Shown: positions 34,518 through 42,725 of the stretch, piece by piece
Numbering within the stretch: the first letter of the stretch is position 1
Layout of the letters: every line of letters begins with the position of its first letter
Source of the DNA: Natrarchaeobius halalkaliphilus
Lineage (GTDB): Archaea; Halobacteriota; Halobacteria; Halobacteriales; Natrialbaceae
Assembly: GCF_003841485.1 (NCBI RefSeq)
Contig: NZ_REFY01000003.1
Span: 62,001-126,000 of the forward strand
Direction of reading: 5' to 3'
Length of the DNA stretch: 64,000 nt
The notes under the pieces: model-generated
Databases searched by the model: none
What the model was told of the DNA's origin: nothing
Seen by the model: the letters and a program-made list of their open reading frames with translations, nothing else
Position numbers and translations under genes: made by a program

Positions 34518-35609
34518 ATGACGAACGACTCAACCCGCCGACGAGACGGTGAGCCGAACGGTCCGGAGAACCGCGAGACGACCGGAGAGCAAGACAGGTA
34601 CCACGCTTCGGAATGGACTCGCGTCGAGACGCTTCCAGTCGATGGAGAGTTCGCGCTCTGTCTGACCCACGACGTCGACCGGCCGTACAAGGGATTTCGA
34701 TCGCTGTACTACGCGGCCGGCGGGCGACCGGGGTATCACCTTCGCACCGCGTTCTCGTCGTCGAACCCGTACTGGCAGTTCGAGGAGATCATGACGCTCG
34801 AAGACGACCTGGGCGTCCGCTCGGCGTTCTATTTTCTGAACGAACAACACTTGCTGTTGGACCGTCCGATCACCGAGTGGCTATCCCCGTCGAACTGGGT
34901 ACAACACCTCGGTCGCTACGACGTTACCGGCGAGGACATCGTCGAGGTGATCCGGGCGCTCGAGGACGGCGGCTGGGAGGTCGGACTCCACGGTTCGTAT
35001 CACACCGCCGACGATCCGGTCAGGCTCTCCCACGAGAAAGAGCGCCTGGAGACGATTCTCGAGGGGTCGGTGGTCGGTGGCCGACAGCACCACCTCCGAC
35101 TCGAGGGAACGGACACCTGGGACCACCATCGGCGGATCGGTCTCAGCTACGATACGAGCCTCGGCTCGGGAACCGAATGCGGGTTTCACGATGGATACCG
35201 GCCGATTCGTCCCTTCGGAGACGAGTTCGTGGTCTTTCCGCTGACGATCATGGATCAGGCCCTTCCGGATCCTGGATCGGATCCGCAGGCGGCCCGTCGG
35301 GTGTGCGAACGCCTCTTGCTCGACGCGGCGAGAAACGACGCGGTGATGACCGTCCTCTGGCACCCGAGATTCTTCAACGAACGCGAGTTCCCGGGCCACC
35401 GGGCGCTTTACCGATGGTTCGTCGAGCGTGCGCTCGAACTCGATGGCTGGGTCGGACATCCGCACGCGTTCGTCCGGGCACTCGAGGAGCGCGCGCCGGT
35501 GCATGCGGAATCGGCGGTCGAGCGGCCGGACCGGCAACCGGGGTCAACGGTCACCGGACCGCTCGAAACCGGCCCGACAAACGATACGCCGTTGCGGGGT
35601 GACCCATGA
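34518..35609 (+). CDS. Polysaccharide deacetylase (NodB-homology) family protein
   Basis: A 363-residue protein with the NodB fold. The catalytic motif is LTHDVD (residues 50-54) and the metal-binding HGSYH is at 158-162. The C-terminal LWHPRFF supplies the last active-site histidine. Such enzymes remove acetyl groups from sugars of surface polysaccharides or glycans; the exact substrate is unknown. ATG 34518 has a GGTGAG five bases upstream, which supports it over the GTG-like frame extension. It overlaps the PGF-CTERM protein gene by four bases, so the two are made together. No signal peptide is seen, so it acts in the cytoplasm or leaves by another route. Confidence 0.85.
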   Translation: MTNDSTRRRDGEPNGPENRETTGEQDRYHASEWTRVETLPVDGEFALCLTHDVDRPYKGFRSLYYAAGGRPGYHLRTAFSSSNPYWQFEEIMTLEDDLGVRSAFYFLNEQHLLLDRPITEWLSPSNWVQHLGRYDVTGEDIVEVIRALEDGGWEVGLHGSYHTADDPVRLSHEKERLETILEGSVVGGRQHHLRLEGTDTWDHHRRIGLSYDTSLGSGTECGFHDGYRPIRPFGDEFVVFPLTIMDQALPDPGSDPQAARRVCERLLLDAARNDAVMTVLWHPRFFNEREFPGHRALYRWFVERALELDGWVGHPHAFVRALEERAPVHAESAVERPDRQPGSTVTGPLETGPTNDTPLRGDP

Positions 35610-36925
35610 ACTCGGACGCCCTCGCGACGCTCGCCGTCGTTGCGCTCCTGGTGGTCAGTGGGATCGGCGGGTTCGCAGGCGTAGGATCGGCAGCTTCTCC
35701 CGCGACAACGCAGTCGTCCGACTCGTACGTCGTCGAACAGGGTGAGCTCTGTCAGCCCATCGAACCGCTGTCGACGAACAGAACGGTCGATTCGTTCTAC
35801 GACTACCGGAATCACGAAACCAACCCCGACAGTGATCCGGAAGATCGGCAGTACAGCTCCTACGGAACGGCCCACCTCCAGGAGGACGATACGAGCCTTC
35901 TCATGCTCCACGAGGGGACTGATGGGATGAGCCTCGTCGTCGTCCACGACCGGGTTCACGGGGACAGCGACGGCGGTGTTGCGACGTTCGACATCGTCGG
36001 CCTCCCGGGCGAAAGCGAGTGGGTCGTCCAGGACGACCTCTACGAGGGCGAGTCGAACATGGCCGAGTGGGACGACGGGGACGGCTGGGCCAGTGCGTCC
36101 TGGATCTGGGCCGACGGACGAACCGACGGCGGCGCGATCAACGGTGGACTCAACGACGAGTTCGCCGTGACGATTCATCCGGCGTTCAACGAGAATTCGC
36201 CGTTCTATGACGACGACGACCTGTACGATCCGGAGTTCCACGAGGGCGGCGAGATCACCGACTGGCAGATCCTCTCGGGGGACTCGGACGATCCCGATCG
36301 AACCCCGCTTCCGTCGCTCGAGGAACCGGTTACGATCCGAACCGGGACGTGTGACGATCCGTCGATCACGTACGATCGGTCGGACGACGACGTAACCGCG
36401 ACGATCACCGACGCCAGTCCCGAAGACGAGTTCTCCCTGGAAATCACGGGCGAATCCGACGGGGTCGTTCAGTTCGAGCGACTCGAGCTAACCGATCTCG
36501 ACGGTGATCAGTCCTTCGCGTTCGAGCACGCCGCTCCCGACGGACTGCCGGCATCGCCAGACGACGCAGACTCCCTCGGCGGGCTGACCGTCACTGGAGA
36601 GTCGACCGATCAGCCCGGAGCGGTCACGTTCAGCGTCGACGCCGAACTGTTCGACGAGGACGACCTCGAGCCGGAGGCGATCGCCCTGTACGAGGTCAAC
36701 GGCTCCAGCTGGAACGAATCGGAGACGACGATTCACGACGAATCGGGCGAGACGTACCAGTTCTCGGCATCCGTTTCCTCGCTGGACGGGTTCGTCGTCG
36801 CTCAACAGGACGTGGAGCCGGCCGAAGACAGTCAAACGTACCCGATGCCAGGGTTCGGAGCCGGAGCGGCGATCGGCGTCGTGGCGACCCTCTCGCTGCT
36901 GTGGGCTGTGAGATACCGAGAGTGA
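35606..36925 (+). CDS. Surface protein with signal peptide and PGF-CTERM anchor
   Basis: A 439-residue protein. Residues 1-29 are a Sec-type signal with GIGGFAGVGSAASPA at the cleavage site. The mature part is extremely acidic, with beta-domain character, a WxxxxW-rich region (GWASASWIWADG) and at least two NxS/T sequons. The end PMPGFGAGAAIGVVATL with a basic tail VRYRE at 415-439 is a PGF-CTERM signal, which archaeosortase A cuts to attach a lipid. The internal part from about residue 243 is a repeated Ig-like or CARDB-like module. It is coupled to the deacetylase (ATGA overlap). Confidence 0.85.
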   Translation: MNSDALATLAVVALLVVSGIGGFAGVGSAASPATTQSSDSYVVEQGELCQPIEPLSTNRTVDSFYDYRNHETNPDSDPEDRQYSSYGTAHLQEDDTSLLMLHEGTDGMSLVVVHDRVHGDSDGGVATFDIVGLPGESEWVVQDDLYEGESNMAEWDDGDGWASASWIWADGRTDGGAINGGLNDEFAVTIHPAFNENSPFYDDDDLYDPEFHEGGEITDWQILSGDSDDPDRTPLPSLEEPVTIRTGTCDDPSITYDRSDDDVTATITDASPEDEFSLEITGESDGVVQFERLELTDLDGDQSFAFEHAAPDGLPASPDDADSLGGLTVTGESTDQPGAVTFSVDAELFDEDDLEPEAIALYEVNGSSWNESETTIHDESGETYQFSASVSSLDGFVVAQQDVEPAEDSQTYPMPGFGAGAAIGVVATLSLLWAVRYRE

Positions 36926-37012
36926 ACGCGTTCGTGTTCTCCCTCCGGTGATAACCAAAGGAGTCGCCCGTACGAGACAGTGTCGAGTTAGCTACTCGAG
37001 GTCGCAAGCCAC

Positions 37013-37741
37013 CTACTCGAGGTCGTACTTTGTGGCCAGATGCCCAACAAGCGAAGAGACCAGATCGGGATCGTAGGTCCAGAATCCGTAATACCGGCCC
37101 GGTTTGCGTTCCTCTGCGAGTAGCGCACACCGTTGGAGTTCGACTCCGGCCCCGTCGAAAATCACGAACCAGTAGTCACCGATCTCACCGTCCGTGTCCG
37201 TTACGACGGTCACGTCCCCGCTCCGTTTACTCCACTTTCCGTCGACAAAGACGGTCACGGAGAGCGATTTGTGGTTCGCCAGCCGGTCGTATACGGCAGT
37301 CTGCTCGAGCGCTGCGCGTTCCCGTTGGAATCCAGTATACAGCCGACCGTCACCGATACGAACGGCACGCTCTTCGATTTCGCGCGACGTGGCGAGCATC
37401 TGTCGACGGCTGTAGGATCCAAACAGCGTGTTCTCGAGGAAATCGAACAGCACGCTGGTATTCGCTGGCGAGTCCGAAAGCACCCACGGTGGATGAATGT
37501 CGGGGGAGAGAATCTCCGCGAACTGATCGAGGCCGAGCGCTCCGCGGAATTCACCGCCGGAAGTTCGGATCACGACGAAACCGGGATCACCGAGGATCGT
37601 CGTCGGTCGGTGTTCGACATCGACGTTCTGGGTCGAAAACTGCCGTTTCAGTTCCGCTGCGGTCCGCGGGTCGTCGGTGTATACCTCGAGACGCTTTCGA
37701 TGGGCTTCGATCTCGTCGATCGCGTCACGAAGGCCGTTCAT
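37013..37741 (-). CDS. DICT sensory-domain protein
   Basis: A 242-residue protein matching the DICT domain: an N-terminal helix (LRDAIDEIEAHRKRLEVY), the strand-loop GFVVIRTSGGEFRGALGL and the C-terminal half GDYWFVIFDGAG with the ending YYGFWTYDPDLVSSLV. In haloarchaea this domain is usually a sensor coupled to regulators. The start ATG 37741 overlaps the stop of the winged-helix gene (17 bases), so the two are co-expressed. The ligand is not known; the family is often linked to light, redox or small-molecule sensing by genomic context only. Confidence 0.8.
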   Translation of the reverse strand: MNGLRDAIDEIEAHRKRLEVYTDDPRTAAELKRQFSTQNVDVEHRPTTILGDPGFVVIRTSGGEFRGALGLDQFAEILSPDIHPPWVLSDSPANTSVLFDFLENTLFGSYSRRQMLATSREIEERAVRIGDGRLYTGFQRERAALEQTAVYDRLANHKSLSVTVFVDGKWSKRSGDVTVVTDTDGEIGDYWFVIFDGAGVELQRCALLAEERKPGRYYGFWTYDPDLVSSLVGHLATKYDLE

Positions 37742-38096
37742 CGGTATCGACTCCGAGAAACGAACGGATCGCCTCGTGGATATCGGTTTCAGTAACGGTT
37801 CCGCTGTCGTACTCGTAGGTGATCATGTCGTGGTCGTCGAGCCGTGGTAATACCACGTGATGGAGACGAATACGTTCGCGTTCGTACTCCGACTCCGTCG
37901 CGATCGTCGCCTCGTCTGCGGCCTGTTCTGCGACGATAACCGAAGCGAGTTCGTCGATCGTCGTATCCGGTCTCTCGTAGAGCCATCTGATCGTCGCTCG
38001 GACGGACGGGTCCGAGAACAGTCGAAGGAGTTCCTCGACGGAGTGGTCGAGGTCGGCCTCCCGAAGCTCAGAGACGGATACTGAACGATCATTCAT
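37725..38096 (-). CDS. Winged-helix (DUF7344-like) regulator
   Basis: A 123-residue protein with the haloarchaeal winged-helix layout: EELLRLFSDPSVRATIRWLYE, a linker, ERIRLHHVVLPRLDDHDMITYEYDSGTVT (with the His-His pair in the recognition region) and a short helix. The family name DUF7344 is from memory and should be checked. It is the first gene of the leftward operon that ends with the DICT protein, so the DICT domain probably modulates its DNA binding. Confidence 0.8.
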   Translation of the reverse strand: MNDRSVSVSELREADLDHSVEELLRLFSDPSVRATIRWLYERPDTTIDELASVIVAEQAADEATIATESEYERERIRLHHVVLPRLDDHDMITYEYDSGTVTETDIHEAIRSFLGVDTDERPS

Positions 38097-38242
38097 CCAT
38101 GTTTGGACGGAGTTCGCTAGACGTTCGTAAATATTCGCGGGTGGAATAGGCCGACGTTTGACATCCTTCCCGCTTTACGGACGGGACGTTCACCTCGAAT
38201 CGTTTGGACGGGTCTCGACGGTCGTCGAACGAAATCCCCCGA

Positions 38243-38292
38243 TACGGTCTGTTATAAGTCGGTACCGGTACGCACAGACAGCAATCCGTTCA
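38243..38292. repeat. Palindromic repeat, copy E (shortened)
   Basis: 47 bases from TACGGTCTGTTATAAG to AGCAATCCGT, followed by TCA, which on the minus strand is the TGA stop of the gene at 38290. The ends TACGGTCTGTTAT and ACGGATTGCTGT match the outer arms of the other copies, and GGTACCGGTAC is the short centre. It appears to have lost the inner part of the palindrome. Fourth of five copies placed directly after a TGA stop. Confidence 0.75.
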
Positions 38293-39408
38293 GTCGCTGC
38301 CGATACCGACCGATCTCGAGGGCTCCGAGGCGACGTCGCCGTCGAATTGACGAACTGACTCGAGTTCGTCCACCCGACCGTGTGCGGTCGCGACGTCGAC
38401 GATCACGTCCGTGAGGTTTTCTCTGTCCGAAAGGAACTCGTCGCGCCGGCGCTGCCACACCTCGTCGACGGTTTCGCTCTCGAGTATCGCACTCGAGCGT
38501 TCGATGATCTCCTGGGCTGACGTGACGTTGTGAATGAGTCCGTGGTTCTCGAGTTCGACGAAGTTCCCCATGTCGTCGTCACCGACGAACGAGTTCGATC
38601 GGATCGCCGGCGTTCCGAGCAGTGCCGCTTCGGTGACCATCGTCTGGGTATCCGCGACGAGCAGCGTCGCCTCCGAGAGCGCATCGTGCATCAGCGCGGG
38701 GTGAAGGTCGAACGGACGAGCGGGCAGTCCCTCAAGGTCGGCATCACCGCCCTCGTCGGAGACGAAAACCGTCGCATCGTCGCTCAGCCGATCGACGATC
38801 CGATGCCGATCGTCGCCGGAAATCCCCGCTTTTCCAACGTCGTGTTGTGATCCGAAGGCGTTGAGCCGGAGGATGACGTACGACTCGTCGCGTCCGATCT
38901 CGAGTCGGTCTCGAATCGACGGATTCGGCTCGTAGACGTCCGGGTGCAGGTACGCACACTCTTTGAATCCAGAGAAGACGTAGTGACGTTCACCGAGATC
39001 CTTCTGGAACGTGTTGGGTGTGAGAACGGCGCGGGCGAACGGCGTCGAGATCGTGTGATCGAAGGACGCCGGCTCGGAATCGATGAACAGGACCGTCGGC
39101 GTCACGATCACCGCACCGGTGTGGGCGGCGTACCCGCCCATGCCGACGACCAGATCCGGATCGAACCGAAGCGCGAGTCGGATCGCACGAGCGTAGTGTG
39201 CCGGAAGCCGACTCAGCAACGACCCCTTCGTCGTTCCACAGCGACCGTAGATCTCGTAGGGGAGATCGTACCACTCGAGCAGGTCGACGGTGCAGGTGTA
39301 ATCGCGTGCGAGGACGAGCACATCGTGTCCCCCCTCACGGAGCGTTCGAACCGCGTGTTTGTACAGATGGACGTGCGCTGGCGTGTTCGTAAAGAACAGA
39401 TATCTCAT
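38290..39408 (-). CDS. DUF354-family glycosyltransferase-like protein
   Basis: A 372-residue protein of GT-B layout. It starts MRYLFFTNTPAHVHLYK, followed by HDVLVLARDY, DLVVGMGGYAA, TVLFIDSEPAS, and in the second half LLVADTQTMVTEAALLGTPAI, the usual sugar-nucleotide site of this fold (T..EAA..G.P). DUF354 proteins sit in archaeal polysaccharide or S-layer glycan loci. Start ATG 39408 is chosen because an upstream in-frame part is basic and non-coding in look. Donor and acceptor cannot be read from sequence. Confidence 0.85.
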   Translation of the reverse strand: MRYLFFTNTPAHVHLYKHAVRTLREGGHDVLVLARDYTCTVDLLEWYDLPYEIYGRCGTTKGSLLSRLPAHYARAIRLALRFDPDLVVGMGGYAAHTGAVIVTPTVLFIDSEPASFDHTISTPFARAVLTPNTFQKDLGERHYVFSGFKECAYLHPDVYEPNPSIRDRLEIGRDESYVILRLNAFGSQHDVGKAGISGDDRHRIVDRLSDDATVFVSDEGGDADLEGLPARPFDLHPALMHDALSEATLLVADTQTMVTEAALLGTPAIRSNSFVGDDDMGNFVELENHGLIHNVTSAQEIIERSSAILESETVDEVWQRRRDEFLSDRENLTDVIVDVATAHGRVDELESVRQFDGDVASEPSRSVGIGSD

Positions 39409-39607
39409 TTGGAGGCCACCGTATCCTGTCCGTGAGATGCCGGACCGACGAGGTTTGTTATCTAGCTCATACCCGAACGAACGCTCTTCCAGCATCGAAA
39501 CAGTACGGCTGTAACCGAGGTTCGCCGGCACGCGTTCTGGTCCTGTACTCTCGAATTCGCCGGTAGCGAGCGTATAATAATGTGAATACGTTCTGGATCT
39601 GTTGTGG

Positions 39608-40873
39608 ATGCAGTCGCACGGCGTTACACAATCGGAGGCGAAGAACCAGACGATACCGCGTTCTCGAGCGCTCGACCGGTACGTTTCCGTTCTCGACTCG
39701 ACTCTCGAGTACAGTCGTCGTCGCGGGTACGCCGGCCCGGACTACGGCGACGGAATGAGCAGCGAGCTCCTTCAGGCGTTCCCCCTCGAGAACCGACTCC
39801 TCAATCTGGGTGTTCAGGAGATCGTCAAACGGACGCCGGTGGACGTCAGACCGCTCTTGCGCGTCGAACACCGGCGAAACTACAAGGGAGCGGCCCTGTT
39901 TGCGATGGCCAACCTGAACTATCACGAACTGGCGTGCGCCCTGGGAACCCGGGCCGACGTTTCGTTCGATCCACAGGCCGAGGCCGCAACGCTGGCCGAT
40001 TGGCTGCTCGAGGAACGGATCACGGGATACAGTGGCTTCTGCGGCGGTCACCGTCACGAGATCCAGCACTTGCACACGAAAGGCGTTCCGAGCGATCCGG
40101 ACATCGTCTCCACGACCTACGCGGTCAGGGCGCTCCTTCGAGCGGCATCACTCGACGACCGATACGCCGAGATCGCTCGAACTGCGTCCTCGTTCCTGGT
40201 CGAGGACCTGAACTACCGGGAGGTGTCCGAAGGCGCGAAGATCGACTACCACATGAACCATCCCGAGGACTCGTATACGCTCAATTCGGCGGCGCTCGGC
40301 GCCGGGATGCTCGTCGACCTCTATGCGGACACCGGAGAGGACGAACTCCGACACCGGGCGGCACGGATCCTCGATCACGTCGCAGCCCACCAGACGGAGA
40401 TCGGCGGCTGGCCGTACCGTCTCCCGGCCGATGCCTCGCACCTCTCGATGGACAGCCACCACAACGGATTCATCATCGAGTCCTTCCAGCGGTATCGAGA
40501 CGTCGTCGACGACGGGCGATACAGCGACACGCTCTCGTCTGCCCTCGAGTTCTACCGAAACGAACTGTTCGAACTGGACGGCGCGCCGAACTTCGACGAA
40601 ACGAACGCCTATCCCCGCGACATCCACGCAAGCACCCAGGGAATGCTCGTTTTCACTCGCGAGGGCGACCTCGAGTTTGCAGAGCGTCTCCTCCGATGGG
40701 TGCTCGCGAACTTGCAGGTCGAACCGGGACGGTTCTACTTTCGGAAACATCGATATCACACGAAACGGGTGACACTGATGCGGTGGTGTCAGGCGTGGAT
40801 GTCGTACGCGGTCTCGGAGTTTCTCCTCGCTGCCTCCGATCGGATGGCAACCGAAACTGACGGATTTCGGTAA
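39608..40873 (+). CDS. Alpha/alpha-barrel protein of haloarchaeal polysaccharide loci
   Basis: A 421-residue protein, helical throughout with repeated short motifs such as YGDGMSSELLQAFP, GYSGFCGGHRHEIQHL and ALGAGMLVDLYADTG, typical of (alpha/alpha)6 toroids found in terpenoid cyclases and glycan-processing enzymes. I recall relatives misnamed antibiotic ABC transporter permease or ALA dehydratase, but no catalytic residues can be assigned with certainty. Several His and Asp residues are conserved-looking (HRHEIQHLH, SMDSHHNG). It lies beside DUF354 and FemAB genes. Start ATG 39608, preceded by a TTG that could extend it by two residues. Confidence 0.72.
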   Translation: MQSHGVTQSEAKNQTIPRSRALDRYVSVLDSTLEYSRRRGYAGPDYGDGMSSELLQAFPLENRLLNLGVQEIVKRTPVDVRPLLRVEHRRNYKGAALFAMANLNYHELACALGTRADVSFDPQAEAATLADWLLEERITGYSGFCGGHRHEIQHLHTKGVPSDPDIVSTTYAVRALLRAASLDDRYAEIARTASSFLVEDLNYREVSEGAKIDYHMNHPEDSYTLNSAALGAGMLVDLYADTGEDELRHRAARILDHVAAHQTEIGGWPYRLPADASHLSMDSHHNGFIIESFQRYRDVVDDGRYSDTLSSALEFYRNELFELDGAPNFDETNAYPRDIHASTQGMLVFTREGDLEFAERLLRWVLANLQVEPGRFYFRKHRYHTKRVTLMRWCQAWMSYAVSEFLLAASDRMATETDGFR

Positions 40874-40979
40874 CGTCACCGATCCTCCCCTACCGATCTG
40901 TGAGCGTTTATGACACTCTTCGATCGGTTACAGACCGGATAACAAGGGGGGTCGTGACCCCACGAGAAGATAGATCCCG

Positions 40980-41996
40980 ATGGACGTCACACGAATCGGT
41001 CTCGAGGACTGGCGCGACGCCCTCCCGTCGAGCGGCTACGAATTCTTTCACGACCCGGACGCCCTCTCCGTTCTGGACGATCACACGACGGCCGATCTCA
41101 GACTGTACGGGGCGTACAAAGGTCAGCAGTCGGTCGGACTGTTGCCCGTCTTCGTCGGTGAAAAGTCTCTCGGGACGACCGCGCTCTCGCCTCCGTTGTC
41201 CCTCGGCGTGCCGCGCCTCGGCCCGTTGATAACCCCGAACAGCCCGAAACCACGGAAAGCAGAGCGAATCAATCGGGAGCTAGCGACGGCCGTCGTCGAC
41301 GATCTCGCCGCGGACCGACGTTCGACGCTCTTTCGAATGACCTGCCCCCTCGAGTACACAGATCCGCGACCGTACGCCTGGAACGGGTTCACGGTCGAGC
41401 CACAGTTCACCTACGTCGTCTCCCTCGAGGACTGTGACGATCTCGAGGACGTCATGGCCGGCTTCAGCAAGAGCCTTCGAAACGAGATGCGTCGGTACGA
41501 CGAGATCGACCTCACGATCGATACCGAAGGAATCGACGCGGCCCTTCGGGTCTACGACGACGTGGTCGCCCAGTACGAGGAGTACGGAGATACCGCGCCG
41601 ATGTCTCGGCCGTTCCTGCGCGATCTCCTCTCGACGGTCGATGACGATCGATGGCGAGTGTACGTCGCCAGAACGCCCGACGGAGCGTACCAGAGCGCGA
41701 TCCTGACGCTGTACTCTCCCGACCTCGCCTCCTACTGGCAGGGTGGCGTCACCGCGTCCTACGAGCACGTCAGTGTGAACAACCTCCTGCATCGGGCCAT
41801 CCTCGAGGACCTCGTCACCGATCCCGAACTCGACTCGATAACGGGGTACGATCTCGTCGGCGCGAACACCGAGCGCCTCTGTGAGTACAAAGGGAAGTTC
41901 AACGGCGAGCTCAGCCCCTACTACGTGATCGAATCGTCGGGTCTCGAGATGTCGATCGCCAAATCGGCCTACCGGAAGTTCTCGAGTATGAAATGA
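40980..41996 (+). CDS. FemAB-like / GNAT-fold acyl- or aminoacyl-transferase
   Basis: A 338-residue protein with two tandem GNAT-like domains. The first contains SGYEFFHDPDALSVLDD; the second ends with YWQGGVTASYEHVSVNNLLHRAILEDLV and YDLVGANTERLCEYKGKFNGEL, the classic Fem-type end of GANTERL.xYKxxF. FemAB enzymes transfer amino acids onto lipid-linked sugars in bacteria. The archaeal versions sit in exopolysaccharide clusters and probably modify a glycan or surface lipid. It is monocistronic, 106 bases after the alpha/alpha protein. Confidence 0.85.
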   Translation: MDVTRIGLEDWRDALPSSGYEFFHDPDALSVLDDHTTADLRLYGAYKGQQSVGLLPVFVGEKSLGTTALSPPLSLGVPRLGPLITPNSPKPRKAERINRELATAVVDDLAADRRSTLFRMTCPLEYTDPRPYAWNGFTVEPQFTYVVSLEDCDDLEDVMAGFSKSLRNEMRRYDEIDLTIDTEGIDAALRVYDDVVAQYEEYGDTAPMSRPFLRDLLSTVDDDRWRVYVARTPDGAYQSAILTLYSPDLASYWQGGVTASYEHVSVNNLLHRAILEDLVTDPELDSITGYDLVGANTERLCEYKGKFNGELSPYYVIESSGLEMSIAKSAYRKFSSMK

Positions 41997-42134
41997 CGGG
42001 GCTGATCGATCCTGGCCTGCAGACGAAACTATCGATCGGAACCGTCCCGTCGAGAGCCTGATGATTCCCTCGAGAACTACGTTACGAACGTCCCGTGACG
42101 GGCGCGAGCGTGCCACGGACGGTGACACCCGTCG

Positions 42135-42671
42135 TCACTCGAACTCCGCAGTATCGCCGCGTCGGTAGCGGTCGAGTCGACGGTAGCCGTGGATCGTCGA
42201 GCCCTCGTCGAGCTCGATCTCGTACCGACCGATGATGTCCTGCGTGTCGGGGACGGCACGTCGTTCGACGACCTCGACGATGGCCCGCCAGCCGTCGTCC
42301 GTCGGCACGATCTCGCTGACGCCGTCGAACTCCCGACCGATGAGTTCCGTCGCGGTCGACTGGACGGTCTTTCGAACCGCGAGAACGCCCTCGATCTCCT
42401 CGTGATCGGTGTCAACGTCGGCGTCGACCGACTCGGGATCGGTCTTCTCCTCGGCCGTCATATCGACGCTCAGATCTCGACTTCGCTGTTGTGCGTTTTG
42501 GTCGTCGTCCTGTTCTCGTTCGTCGACTGTCTGACTATCGCTCACGGTTGAATCACTCTCGTCGTGCTGGTAACAGAAGCCGTCGTCCTGAGCCGGGCGC
42601 GAACAGCGCTCGCCGTCCTCGGTGAGCGCTTGGCACTGGTCCGGCGAGCGTTTGGTGTCGGCTTCAGCCAT
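42135..42671 (-). CDS. gvpO: Gas vesicle protein GvpO with N-terminal Cys/His motif
   Basis: A 178-residue protein. The C-terminal half (from about residue 92) is the GvpO core with EGVLAVRKTVQSTATELIG, DDGWRAIVEVVERRAVPD and TIHGYRRLDRYRRG, a basic, beta-rich region. The N-terminal 40 residues hold CQALTEDGERCSRPAQDDGF, with Cys13, Cys23, Cys33 and His36 in the CxxxxxxxxxC...C..H spacing of a small zinc motif. A long acidic linker connects the two. It is the last of three leftward genes (gvpA-N-O). Function: accessory protein of vesicle formation. Confidence 0.87.
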   Translation of the reverse strand: MAEADTKRSPDQCQALTEDGERCSRPAQDDGFCYQHDESDSTVSDSQTVDEREQDDDQNAQQRSRDLSVDMTAEEKTDPESVDADVDTDHEEIEGVLAVRKTVQSTATELIGREFDGVSEIVPTDDGWRAIVEVVERRAVPDTQDIIGRYEIELDEGSTIHGYRRLDRYRRGDTAEFE

Positions 42672-42725
42672 TGTCGGTGGTCGTGGGTCGGGTCGGTGGA
42701 TTGCTTGTTCGTCCGTCGTCGTTAC

